DNA of 27,820 nucleotides from JBCCSZ01 sp039199225 (GTDB taxonomy: Bacteria > Bacteroidota > Bacteroidia > Chitinophagales > Saprospiraceae), in the NCBI GenBank assembly GCA_039199225.1, contig JBCCSZ010000071.1:1-27820 (forward strand), written 5' to 3'. Every line of letters begins with the position of its first letter. Within the stretch, counting starts at the first letter, position 1. Made by a program: the position numbers and the translations under genes. The notes under the pieces were generated by a model. That model did not search any database and had not been told where the DNA came from. It saw nothing but the letters and a program-made list of their open reading frames with translations. Below, one piece after another: positions 7,016 to 15,215 of the stretch.

Positions 7016-8053
7016 TTGAAAGGCCAACTCAATACAACAAAAGTCCGCTTACCCCTTATCAACCGGAGCCGCCTGGTGAATGGGCTGATTAAGGCGCTGG
7101 TGCTCCTCATGTTGGCATACGTCATCCACAGGCAGATCATTGCCAGAGAACAGATTGAAGACATTTGGCATATTTTCGTACAGCAATGGCGGGCAGCCGA
7201 TCAATGGCTATTGTTAGCTGCTGTCGTTTTAATGCCGCTGAATTGGGGGTTTGAAACTTTGAAGTGGCGCTGTTTGACCAGAGGTTTTGTACAGCAATCT
7301 TTTTTTCGTGCTTATCAAGCAGTTTTGGGCGGTGTAACCCTGTCCATTTTTACGCCCAACCGGATTGGGGAGTATGGTGGCCGCATTTTGTTTATTCCTG
7401 CCAAAGACAATTGGAAAGGTGTTGTAGCGACCCTAGTTGGGAGCTTCAGTCAGTTGTTGGTGCTGATTGGTTTAGGCGTTTTGGGCCTTGTTTTCTTTGC
7501 AGAGCAGCATTTGATGTTAGAGGGCTATGTACTGTGGGGCGTGTTTTTTATGGGTGTCTGTCTGTGTACATTGATGCTTTTTTGCTTTTACAACATCGGA
7601 TTGGTGATCCCTTTGGTTAAAAAGCTGCCTTTTGCCAAGTACCTGGGGCGGGCTGCCCGAAGTGTAGCGATTTTGAGGGCTTATGATCGGCAGGTATTGA
7701 GTCAGACACTGGTGCTGGCGCTGGGGCGTTACTTTGTGTACAGTGTTCAATATTACCTGTTGCTGCAGTTTTTTGGGCTGGAGTTGGGCTTTGGATCCAC
7801 CATGGTAGGGATTTCAACGATCTTTTTGCTTCAAACAAGCATCCCGTTGCCCCCCTTCCTGGGACTGGTCGTGAGAGGAAGCCTGGCCCTGCATATTTGG
7901 GGGTATTACGGCTTCAATGAGCTGGCCATCCTTGCGGCTACATTTGGTTTGTGGACACTAAATTTGATACTCCCCGCGTTAATTGGTACGATATTTATTT
8001 TTAATACGAATGTAATCCAATCATTGGGCTATCATGACACGACACCAGATTAG
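7016..8053 (+). CDS. Flippase-like integral membrane protein (LPG synthase TM / UPF0104 family)
   Basis: This 345-residue polytopic protein has about seven or eight hydrophobic helices. It carries the family's conserved core 'NWGFETLKWRCL' (about 80-91) and 'GGVTLSIFTPNRIGEYGGR' (about 107-125), which match the membrane domain shared by lysylphosphatidylglycerol synthase and YbhN-like proteins. The C-terminal catalytic domain of MprF is absent, so lipid transport or flipping is more likely than aminoacylation. The substrate is unknown. No ATG is near; TTG at 7016 is the longest start and GTG at 7076 is an alternative just ahead of the first helix. The 3' end overlaps the DUF3108 gene by 20 nt, so the two products are probably made together and act on the same envelope process. 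Confidence 0.82.
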   Translation: MKGQLNTTKVRLPLINRSRLVNGLIKALVLLMLAYVIHRQIIAREQIEDIWHIFVQQWRAADQWLLLAAVVLMPLNWGFETLKWRCLTRGFVQQSFFRAYQAVLGGVTLSIFTPNRIGEYGGRILFIPAKDNWKGVVATLVGSFSQLLVLIGLGVLGLVFFAEQHLMLEGYVLWGVFFMGVCLCTLMLFCFYNIGLVIPLVKKLPFAKYLGRAARSVAILRAYDRQVLSQTLVLALGRYFVYSVQYYLLLQFFGLELGFGSTMVGISTIFLLQTSIPLPPFLGLVVRGSLALHIWGYYGFNELAILAATFGLWTLNLILPALIGTIFIFNTNVIQSLGYHDTTPD

Positions 8054-8897
8054 CATTCTTCTCTTACTGTTTTTGGCAGTACATGCCAAAGGACAAGAGA
8101 CAGCTATGGTGGTGCCGCAGCCCGATTCTGAAGGTGAAAGGTCGCAATTTGATGCCTGTTTTGTCGAAAATCAAGCTTTCCAGCCAGGCGAAGAAGTCAT
8201 CTATAAGCTTTATTACAACTGGGGTTTGCTGTGGTTGTCGGCCGGTGAGGTGGTATTCACAGTGGAGGAAGCACCCGATCGTCAGTATTACTTAGCGGCT
8301 AAAGGAAAGACCTATCCATCTTATGAATGGTTCTTCAAAGTCAGGGACAGCTATGAGTGTTACGTAGAAAAAGAGAGCCTCTTACCGAGCATGTCCATCC
8401 GAAATGTTCACGAGGGTAAATACCGCCTTTACGATAAGCTGACTTTTGATCAGAGTAATAAGAAGGTGGTTTCGCTGCGTGGAAATACCGCCGACGACAG
8501 TGTCCGCAGGGAATTTGAATTGGAAGATTGTATGCACGATATTTTATCGATCATTTATTACACCCGCAATCTGGATTTCAACAATTTTGAAAGTGGGGAG
8601 GAGTTTCCAGTCAAAATATTCATGGACAAGGAAGTTTTTCCACTCAAGGTCCGCTACAAAGGCAAGGTTGCAAACAAAAAGATCAAAGGCTTAGGGCGTT
8701 TCCATACCATGTTGTTCAGCCCAGAGGTGATTGCCGGAGAGGTTTTTGACGAAGATACGACCATGAGTGTGTGGGTGTCGGACGACGGCAATCGGGTACC
8801 TTTGCTCATAGAATCGCCTGTATCTGTTGGTTCTGTCAAAGCAGTTCTTAAATCCTACAAGGGCCTCCGTTACGACCTAGACGCTAAAATTGACTGA
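8034..8897 (+). CDS. Periplasmic DUF3108 protein
   Basis: This 287-residue protein has a signal peptide ('ISILLLLFLAVHAKGQ', cleavage near residue 21) and one DUF3108 domain over the rest. Typical blocks are 'PGEEVIYKLYYNWGLLWLSAGE' near residue 52, 'YYLAAKGKTYPSYEWFFKVRDSYECYV', and 'LEDCMHDILSIIYYTRNLDF'. The fold is beta-rich and relates to lipoprotein- and lipid-handling barrels, but the family has no firm function. It begins inside the flippase-like gene (20-nt overlap, different frame), which indicates translational coupling. Two cysteines, in 'SYECYV' and 'LEDCMHD', could form a disulfide, which fits a periplasmic location. No other gene is linked downstream; a weak terminator-like hairpin follows. 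Confidence 0.83.
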   Translation: MTRHQISILLLLFLAVHAKGQETAMVVPQPDSEGERSQFDACFVENQAFQPGEEVIYKLYYNWGLLWLSAGEVVFTVEEAPDRQYYLAAKGKTYPSYEWFFKVRDSYECYVEKESLLPSMSIRNVHEGKYRLYDKLTFDQSNKKVVSLRGNTADDSVRREFELEDCMHDILSIIYYTRNLDFNNFESGEEFPVKIFMDKEVFPLKVRYKGKVANKKIKGLGRFHTMLFSPEVIAGEVFDEDTTMSVWVSDDGNRVPLLIESPVSVGSVKAVLKSYKGLRYDLDAKID

Positions 8898-8962
8898 TAA
8901 ATTTATACAAGATACCGAAACCGATTTTAAGGATTCCAAACATCGAGAAAACTATACACTAT

Positions 8963-8996
8963 AAGCCGTGGGTACCCTTCCTGCGGCTTTTCTTTT
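8963..8996 (+). terminator. Weak intrinsic terminator-like hairpin after the DUF3108 gene
   Basis: AAGCCG (8963-8968) and CGGCTT (8984-8989) form a six-pair stem with a 15-nt loop. The right arm runs into TTTTCTTTT. The position, 66 bp after the DUF3108 stop and before the DUF4230 gene, is right for a terminator. The short stem and long loop make it weak. Confidence 0.4.
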
Positions 8997-9036
8997 GAAC
9001 AAATTGGCTGTTTCGATTCTTTTCCCTACAATTGGT

Positions 9037-9044
9037 TACCTTAG
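9037..9044 (+). promoter_or_regulatory. Possible -7 box for the DUF4230 gene
   Basis: TACCTTAG differs from TAnnTTTG at one base and lies about 37 nt before the ATG at 9082. TTTC at 9011-9014, 22 nt upstream, could be a poor -33 element. Confidence 0.3.
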
Positions 9045-9081
9045 ATCGTATTGAAATTTCCATGCGCTTCAAGCATTTGGT

Positions 9082-9720
9082 ATGATAAAAAAAGCTTTGA
9101 TCTTTTTTGGATTGTTGCTCATCTTCTTTTGCGGGATTTGGGTGGCTAGTTATTACAACTATTTGAACAATATCAAGCCGGAGGAACAATCTCAGATTTT
9201 ACTCAAGCAAATCGATAAAGTTGCTAAGTTGATCACAGTAGAAGGACACTTTATTGAATATTACGACTACAACGAGCCGGATGTCCCACTTTTCATTGGA
9301 CCGATCTTCAACTACGAGGCACTTTTGCCCAAAAAGGCTGCCAAGCTTCGCATTCGTGCCAAGGTGTTGGTCGGCTACGATCTGGAAAAACTGAGTATCC
9401 GAGCTGATAATGCGCGGCAAACCATTGAAATTGCCAATTTGCCAGAGCCAGAAATCATTGCCATCGACCACGATATTGATCAGTTTGACAACGAAGCTTC
9501 TATCTTTCGCCCCTTAAATAGCGACGATTACAAAAAGATCGATCGCGGCGCCCAGGAAAAAATCCGAAATGCTGCGCTCAACAGCGACCTTCTCCAATCT
9601 GCCCGCGATCAAGGTAATGACCTACTGGAACTCATCGGATTCATGGTAACCAATACCGGCTGGAAGGTCGTAATGGTTGATCCCATCCAAGCCCCCCGCC
9701 CCGATAGCTTGATGAATTGA
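9082..9720 (+). CDS. DUF4230 family membrane-anchored protein
   Basis: The 212 residues comprise one N-terminal helix (about 5-25, 'ALIFFGLLLIFFCGIWVA') and an extracytoplasmic domain of the DUF4230 type. Family features are the early 'KLITVEGHF' strand, 'IRAKVLVGYDLEKLSI' (a beta pair), 'QTIEIANLPEPEIIAIDHDID' with the conserved L-P-x-P-E turn, and the C-terminal helix with 'IRNAALNSDLLQSARDQGNDLLELI'. The function is unknown. The uncleaved-looking helix suggests the domain is held at the outer face of the inner membrane. The gene has its own upstream region and appears to be monocistronic. Confidence 0.78.
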   Translation: MIKKALIFFGLLLIFFCGIWVASYYNYLNNIKPEEQSQILLKQIDKVAKLITVEGHFIEYYDYNEPDVPLFIGPIFNYEALLPKKAAKLRIRAKVLVGYDLEKLSIRADNARQTIEIANLPEPEIIAIDHDIDQFDNEASIFRPLNSDDYKKIDRGAQEKIRNAALNSDLLQSARDQGNDLLELIGFMVTNTGWKVVMVDPIQAPRPDSLMN

Positions 9721-9967
9721 CCACAGTCGGCAGTGTGCAATACTTGCTGCTGCATTGCGCATGGTCTTAATACCGGTTATTTCAGAAATTTTAACACCCG
9801 AATGACGGATCAGCGATGTTTCCGCTTGTGCGCTCAGCATGCGATTGGGAAAATAGAATTTCCTTTTTTACTAAATTACAGGCAAACTTTCTATTTTTAG
9901 TCCGCTTTGGGGGAGAGTATCCCCGATGGATCAGAGGGAATCAATCTGCAAATAAACTGTGTGAAAT
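9721..9967. other. 247-bp intergenic region before the POT transporters
   Basis: No gene is supported here. It contains an imperfect hairpin, GTGCAAT with ATTGCGC (around 9735-9765), and near the gene a GGGG/CCCC pair (9909-9912 with 9921-9924) around GAGAGTAT. A TATTTTTA at 9892-9899 is the nearest thing to a -7 box. The 5' leader could therefore be about 60 nt and carry a small hairpin. Nothing recognisable as a riboswitch was seen. Confidence 0.4.
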
Positions 9968-11497
9968 ATGTCAAAAACGCCTAATGTATCGACGCAACAG
10001 ACCTTTCTTGGGCATCCTGTTGGTCTCTTCATCCTATTCTTTACCGAAATGTGGGAGCGTTTTAGTTACTATGGAATGAGGGCCATCTTGGTCCTATTTC
10101 TGGTTGAAGAAACATCTTCCAAAAATCCTGGATTTGGATGGGATGACGGCAGTGCTTATGCGCTCTACGGTTGGTACACGATGTTTGTATATGTCGCCTC
10201 GATTCCCGGCGGTATCCTGGCAGATCGCTACATCGGACAGCGAAAGGCCGTTATGTTGGGAGGGCTTTTACTTTGTATTGGACATGGTGTTTTGGCGATA
10301 GAGGCATTGTGGGCTTTCTATACGGGACTGGCATTTATTATCCTGGGAGTGGGAGCGCTGAAGCCGAATATTTCAACGATGGTTGGTGGTTTGTATGGCA
10401 AGGGAGACAAGCGTCGGGATATGGGGTTCTACATATTTTACATGGGCATTAATGTTGGAGCAGCCGTGTCGGCGATTGTCGTTGGTTATGTTGGGCAGGA
10501 AATCGGCTGGCACTATGGCTTTGGTTTGGCGGGTATCGGGATGGCCCTGGGGCAGTTGACCTATTTCCTTGGACAAAAATACTTAATAGGCATCGGCGAT
10601 TTAGTGGTGGAAGAAAAGACGCAAGGAGAAAATCGCCCGAATCTGATCATGGATATTTTCAAGCATTCCAATTCTCTCATTGGCTTTGGAATCACAGCGG
10701 CCCTCGGATTAGTTGTTTTTCTTATTTCCAGTTGGTCCTACGGCTTGCTCTTAATAGGTCTATCATTTGCTGTCGGCGTAGGAATCGTTGTCTACAATGA
10801 TGGTAATAAAATAGAAAAGGACCGCATTCTGGTCACTTATTTGTCTTTCCTCATCATCATCGTCTTTTGGGGTGCCTTCGAGCAGGCCGGCGGATTGATG
10901 AATGTCTATGCCAATGAAAAGACCGACTTAGCTTTGGGCAGTTTCAATGTCCCTGCTTCTTGGTTTCAATCCGTCAATGCCATTTTCATACTCGTCTTTG
11001 CTACTTTGGTAGGGCTCTTTTGGGGCTGGTGGCGCAACAGGGGTCGCGAGTCTTCCTCCATATTCAAAATGGCCATAGGTGTGGTCATTATGGGCTGGGG
11101 CTTTTTCTTTATGACCAAAGCCAGTTTGGATGTCAAGTACAATGATGCAGGAGAGGTCATTGAAAAGTCTGGAATGATTTGGCTGGTCTTGGCCTATCTG
11201 TTCCATACGTTGGGTGAACTTTGTGCCTCTCCGGTTGCCCTTTCCTTTATCACGAAACTGGCGCCGGCCCGATGGATGGCCTTTATGATGGGTGCTTATT
11301 TTGCTGCCACTGGCTTAGGAAACAAGGTGGCTGGACTGCTGGGAGAGTGGTCTGTCTCCTTGGGAGAATTCAATATTTTCACGGGCATCGCGATTTTCTG
11401 TACCATTTTCGGTCTATTGGTTTTGGCTATTCTCAAGCCACTCAAGCGCCTTGTTCACGGTGCGGAGGATGTTGAACTCAGCGATGCTGCGCATTAA
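9968..11497 (+). CDS. POT/PTR-family peptide:proton symporter (first copy)
   Basis: The product is a 509-residue inner-membrane carrier for di- and tripeptides driven by the proton gradient. The proton-coupling motif ExxERFxYYG is present in helix 1 as 'EMWERFSYYGMRAIL' (about 27-41). The MFS loop 'GGILADRYIGQRKAVMLGG' and the family block 'GVGALKPNISTMVGGLYGKGD' follow. Towards the C-terminus are 'AFEQAGGLMNVYANEKTD' and 'YLFHTLGELCASPVALSFITKLAP', both typical of the family. About 14 hydrophobic helices can be drawn. Start ATG at 9968. A second, longer family member starts 48 bp downstream, so the two form a tandem duplication and probably one transcript. Confidence 0.94.
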   Translation: MSKTPNVSTQQTFLGHPVGLFILFFTEMWERFSYYGMRAILVLFLVEETSSKNPGFGWDDGSAYALYGWYTMFVYVASIPGGILADRYIGQRKAVMLGGLLLCIGHGVLAIEALWAFYTGLAFIILGVGALKPNISTMVGGLYGKGDKRRDMGFYIFYMGINVGAAVSAIVVGYVGQEIGWHYGFGLAGIGMALGQLTYFLGQKYLIGIGDLVVEEKTQGENRPNLIMDIFKHSNSLIGFGITAALGLVVFLISSWSYGLLLIGLSFAVGVGIVVYNDGNKIEKDRILVTYLSFLIIIVFWGAFEQAGGLMNVYANEKTDLALGSFNVPASWFQSVNAIFILVFATLVGLFWGWWRNRGRESSSIFKMAIGVVIMGWGFFFMTKASLDVKYNDAGEVIEKSGMIWLVLAYLFHTLGELCASPVALSFITKLAPARWMAFMMGAYFAATGLGNKVAGLLGEWSVSLGEFNIFTGIAIFCTIFGLLVLAILKPLKRLVHGAEDVELSDAAH

Positions 11498-11545
11498 TTT
11501 TTTCTAAACAACTACAACCACAAACGAATATTAAAACCAATTTTT

Positions 11546-13294
11546 ATGAACAATGATTTTTTCAAAGATCAGCTGCTAGGACATCCCGTACAGCTATTTG
11601 TGTTGTTCTTCACAGAGATGTGGGAGCGATTTTCTTACTACGGGATGCGAGCGCTTCTGGTGATGTTTTTAACGGCCGCAATTATCGATGGTGGTGGAGG
11701 CGGATGGGGATGGCCTAGAGAACATGCCCTGGCACTTTTCGGAACTTACACTGCTTTAGTCTATCTGTCGACCTTGATCGGCGGGTATTTTGCTGATAAA
11801 ATACTTGGGTACCGACTAGCGGTTGTGGTTGGTGCTTTGCTGATGACCTTGGGCCATGCCTCGATGGCGCTTGAAACTCATTTCTTTATTTATCTTGGTT
11901 TGACCCTCCTCGTTTTTGGAAGTGGCTTTTTCAAGCCTAATATGACGTCCATCATTTCTGAAATGTACAAAGATGTTCCGGAGAAAAAGGATGGTGCCTA
12001 CACGATTTTCTACATGGGTGTCAACGCAGGGGCATTTCTTGGAATTTTGCTTTGTGGATACCTTGGCGAGCAAGTTGGCTGGAGTTTAGGCTTTGGGCTG
12101 GCGGGTATTTTCATGTTGTTTGGATTGCTGCAGTTTTGGTTTACGCGGCAGATTTTTGGAGACATTGGGAAAAAGCCCGAGCAGGCTGCTGTTCAAACTA
12201 CAACAACGGTGGAGGTACCAGATGAGGACAAAAGAAATCCCTTTAGTACCATACAAGTGGGCGCCATTGTCGTCTCTGCTGGCCTGGGATTGGCTTGGAT
12301 TCTCAATGAGCCCATTTCGCTGATTTCTGGTAATAATTTGTTTGACTTTTCTGTTGCTGGCTTATCTGGAAACAACTTCGTCATCCTATTTGCCGTATTT
12401 CTCTTCTTGATCTTATTGGGATACAGACTGACGAAGTATTCTAAAATTACGCGGGATAAAATGTTGGCAGTTACCTTCTTCGGTATTCTGACCATCTTCT
12501 TTTGGGGCATTTTCGAGCAAGCTCCCGGGTCGTTGACGATCTTCGCTAGGGATTATACAGATCGGGTGCTGGAAGGAACAGCTGCCGGAATTTTTAAGGT
12601 TGTCAATACCTTGATGACGGTGATCCCCTTGGCTGTAATTACCTGGGTACTGTTTTTATTCTTCAAAAAGATTTTTGCCAAATATGCACTGGCCAATATA
12701 ATTCTGGGAATAAGTTTTGTCATCATCTGGGGGATTGCCATTTGGATGTTGATTGATCAGTATCAAAATGCGAAGCCAGAAATTCCAGCTTCTTGGTTTT
12801 CAGTACTCAACTCTCTTTTCATTATTGTTTTTGCACCGCTCTTTTCCAAGTGGTGGGAGAGCCCTTACAATCCGAATGCCAACGTCAAATATGCACTCGG
12901 CTTCGTTTTGCTGGGACTGGGGATGGTGGCTGTTGCCTATGGTGCGACAGGGATCGAACCTGGGGCAAAAACAGCCTCTGTTAGCATCATTTGGTTGATA
13001 TTGGTCTATCTGTTCCACACATTAGGTGAGCTGTGTATTTCGCCTCTAGGGCTGTCTTATGTCAGTAAGTTGGTACCTGCGCGGATGATTGCCTTTATGT
13101 TTGGAATCTGGTATCTAGCCATCGCCATTGGAAACAAGTCGGCAGGTAAATTTGGTGAGAACATTGATAAAATTGCCGATGTACACGGTTTGAGCTACTT
13201 CTTCTGGATTTTGGCTTTCGTCGCATTCGGTGTTGCAGCCGTCGCGTTTGTCTTCCAGCCCATTACCAAGAAGCTCATGCATGGTGTGAAATAA
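11546..13294 (+). CDS. POT/PTR-family peptide:proton symporter (second copy)
   Basis: This 582-residue paralogue of the preceding gene keeps the same key features: 'EMWERFSYYGMRALL' in helix 1, 'GGYFADKILGYRLAVVVGA', 'GSGFFKPNMTSIISEMYKD', 'IFEQAPGSLTIFARDYTD' and 'YLFHTLGELCISPLGLSYVSKLVPA'. It is about 70 residues longer than copy one. The differences include a polar linker near residue 210-230 ('TTTTVEVPDEDKRNPF') and longer central loops and helices around residues 370-420. Silent positions differ widely between the copies, so the duplication is old and substrate ranges may have separated. The gene starts 48 bp after copy one and ends 16 bp before a small membrane-protein gene, consistent with a three-gene operon. 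Confidence 0.93.
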   Translation: MNNDFFKDQLLGHPVQLFVLFFTEMWERFSYYGMRALLVMFLTAAIIDGGGGGWGWPREHALALFGTYTALVYLSTLIGGYFADKILGYRLAVVVGALLMTLGHASMALETHFFIYLGLTLLVFGSGFFKPNMTSIISEMYKDVPEKKDGAYTIFYMGVNAGAFLGILLCGYLGEQVGWSLGFGLAGIFMLFGLLQFWFTRQIFGDIGKKPEQAAVQTTTTVEVPDEDKRNPFSTIQVGAIVVSAGLGLAWILNEPISLISGNNLFDFSVAGLSGNNFVILFAVFLFLILLGYRLTKYSKITRDKMLAVTFFGILTIFFWGIFEQAPGSLTIFARDYTDRVLEGTAAGIFKVVNTLMTVIPLAVITWVLFLFFKKIFAKYALANIILGISFVIIWGIAIWMLIDQYQNAKPEIPASWFSVLNSLFIIVFAPLFSKWWESPYNPNANVKYALGFVLLGLGMVAVAYGATGIEPGAKTASVSIIWLILVYLFHTLGELCISPLGLSYVSKLVPARMIAFMFGIWYLAIAIGNKSAGKFGENIDKIADVHGLSYFFWILAFVAFGVAAVAFVFQPITKKLMHGVK

Positions 13295-13310
13295 ATAAAC
13301 GGAAATCTTT

Positions 13311-13754
13311 ATGCCATCTAAAGCTAACCACAAGGAGTCCTTCCAGCAAATCAACCAAATCTACCTGGCACTATTGGGTGGGCAGTTGGTGTTTTGCTTG
13401 ACCGTCGTTCTCCTCATCAGCAATAAAGGGGGCAGCACGGATGCTGTGGTAGAAAACATCTTCTATCTCATTCCGCCAATCGCTGTCATAGGCACGGCTC
13501 TGGGGGCGTTTGCCATGCGCAACCACTATCGAAAAGAAGCTAGGGGCTTTATCGATCGCGATCGGCAATTCGATCATTATCGCACAGGTTTTGTTTTTCG
13601 AATGGCCCTCTTGGAAGCAGCCAGCCTACTAAACGTGATACTGATGATGGTAACAGGACAAATATTTTTCTTCCTGATTTTCTTCTTTGTCGGCCTGGCT
13701 AGTTTCTGGCTCCTTCGGCCGCAGGAGGAGGAGCTGGTAGAATGGTATCCTTAA
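13311..13754 (+). CDS. Small four-helix membrane protein, unknown function
   Basis: This 147-residue protein is not assigned to a named family. It has four hydrophobic segments in two pairs: about 18-37 ('LALLGGQLVFCLTVVLL'), 52-68 ('YLIPPIAVIGTALGAFA'), 97-115 ('MALLEAASLLNVILMMV') and 117-135. A charged cytoplasmic or periplasmic loop, 'RKEARGFIDRDRQFDHYRT', lies between the pairs. It starts 16 bp after the second POT gene, on the same strand and before the shared terminator, so it is most likely the last gene of that operon. Similar short four-helix proteins are common in Bacteroidota, but I know of no function. An accessory role for the transporters is only a guess. Confidence 0.75.
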   Translation: MPSKANHKESFQQINQIYLALLGGQLVFCLTVVLLISNKGGSTDAVVENIFYLIPPIAVIGTALGAFAMRNHYRKEARGFIDRDRQFDHYRTGFVFRMALLEAASLLNVILMMVTGQIFFFLIFFFVGLASFWLLRPQEEELVEWYP

Positions 13755-13779
13755 ATGATACGATACCTTGCTAAAATTG

Positions 13780-13821
13780 AAAAAGGGTTGATTTCAGACT
13801 TTCTGAAATCAACCCTTTTTT
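13780..13821. terminator. Strong bidirectional intrinsic terminator
   Basis: The sequences 13780-13798 and 13802-13820 are a perfect 19-bp inverted repeat with a three-base loop (CTT). The outer ends are an A run on the left and a T run on the right, so each strand's transcript ends in a U tract. It sits between the stops of the + operon (13754) and the - operon (13843) and serves both. Confidence 0.93.
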
Positions 13822-13842
13822 GGATGGCGTACTCAGGTTTAG

Positions 13843-15213
13843 CTAGGGCCTGTTAACCATCTGATTCCAGACCTGCAAATTGGGACAGCCAGTGTAGGAT
13901 GCGTCTATGGTAATATAGGTTTCGTTGATTTTTTGTTGAACCCAGTCTGATATGTAGGTACTCTTTTTAGATTCTAGAGACGCTTGTTTGATTTTGGAAT
14001 AGTCTTGTCTCAAGTTGGCTTTGTGCGGCGAAGTTCGGGATTTGAGGTTGACAATTCGGTAGAAAATCTCGCCTGTTGGCTGGCGGAACTCGAAAGGTGC
14101 CGAAATCTCACCCACCGTCATGGTATCTAAGGTAAAGTACACATCTGGATCGAGGTCGCCGATTTCAAAGAAAGAGTTACCCGTCTGGGGATTTACCATT
14201 GTGCCATCGTTGTTGAAACTTTGCTGGTTTTCGTCGCTGTAGCGCTTGACGGCTGCTGAGAAATTCAGAGAATCCGCCATGATCAGTTGTCGAATGCTGT
14301 CGAGTAAAAAGCTGGCCTTTTCAAGGTCGTTGGAAGTAATTTCTGGTTTGATAAGGATGTGGCGGGTGTGGATGCTGTTGCCTCGACGTTCGAGCAGTTG
14401 AATCAGGTGAAAGCCAAATTCCGTTTCCACCACCCCTGAATATTCGCCATTTTCGAGATTGTAGGCGGCCGCTTCAAACTCTGGTACGAAAGTTCCTCGG
14501 CGTTGCCAGCGCAGATCGCCGCCAAACTGCCCGGAGCCTGGGTCCATCGAATATTTCTTTGCCAATTCTTCGAAAGGCTCTCCATCTTCAATGACGCGCT
14601 TGCGAATGTCTGTCAGCAAATCCATCGCAATGCCCTTTTGTTCGTCATTGACTTTTGGCTTGTAGACGATTTCTCCTACCTCAACCTCTGAGTTGAAATA
14701 GGGGAGGCTATCTTTTGGAATACTTTTGAAAAAGGTTTTGACCTCAGAGGGCGTCACCGTAATGCCTTCGAGAATTTGAGCGCGCATGCGCTCTATCAGT
14801 AGCTTATTCTTTAGGTCTTCCCGAAACTGCTCCTTGACTTCACTGACCGTCTGGCCGTAGTAATCTTCGAATTGCTTGACATCGTTGTTCATATATGCCA
14901 AAATGCGCTCGATTCGAGCATCCAATTGAGCTTGGACCTCCTCATCAGCTACGATGACTGAATCCAGCCGGGCTTGGTTGAGCAGCAGGTTTTGAGCCAA
15001 GAGGTTTTCCATAATGTTGCAACGGAAAGCATCTTCTAGCGTTCCTCTTTGCTGGCGCATCAAATCAAATTGATCTTCGACATCGGACAGCAGGATCAAT
15101 TCGTTGCCAACTTTTCCAATTACCTTATCGATTATTTGCCGGTCTTGAGCAAAGCTCTCCTTTCCAACAATCAGTGCAACAAACAACAAGGCTAAATACG
15201 TCCACTTTCTCAT
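13843..15213 (-). CDS. surA: SurA-like periplasmic peptidylprolyl isomerase/chaperone
   Basis: The 456 residues begin with a signal peptide (about 1-23, ending 'ESFAQ'). A SurA-type N-terminal chaperone domain follows (about 28-160, starting 'VIGKVGNELILLSDVEDQ'). Two parvulin (PPIC) domains come next, at about 177-276 and 282-391. The first is well conserved ('SMDPGSGQFGGDLRWQRRG', 'VVETEFGFHLIQL'); the second begins 'HTRHILIKP' and is less regular. SurA escorts outer-membrane beta-barrel proteins across the periplasm, which suits a cell that makes a giant barrel such as SprA. It is the last gene of three folding-factor genes and starts 2 bp after the preceding stop. The strong hairpin beyond its stop ends the transcript. 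Confidence 0.9.
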   Translation of the reverse strand: MRKWTYLALLFVALIVGKESFAQDRQIIDKVIGKVGNELILLSDVEDQFDLMRQQRGTLEDAFRCNIMENLLAQNLLLNQARLDSVIVADEEVQAQLDARIERILAYMNNDVKQFEDYYGQTVSEVKEQFREDLKNKLLIERMRAQILEGITVTPSEVKTFFKSIPKDSLPYFNSEVEVGEIVYKPKVNDEQKGIAMDLLTDIRKRVIEDGEPFEELAKKYSMDPGSGQFGGDLRWQRRGTFVPEFEAAAYNLENGEYSGVVETEFGFHLIQLLERRGNSIHTRHILIKPEITSNDLEKASFLLDSIRQLIMADSLNFSAAVKRYSDENQQSFNNDGTMVNPQTGNSFFEIGDLDPDVYFTLDTMTVGEISAPFEFRQPTGEIFYRIVNLKSRTSPHKANLRQDYSKIKQASLESKKSTYISDWVQQKINETYITIDASYTGCPNLQVWNQMVNRP

Positions 15214-15215
15214 AC

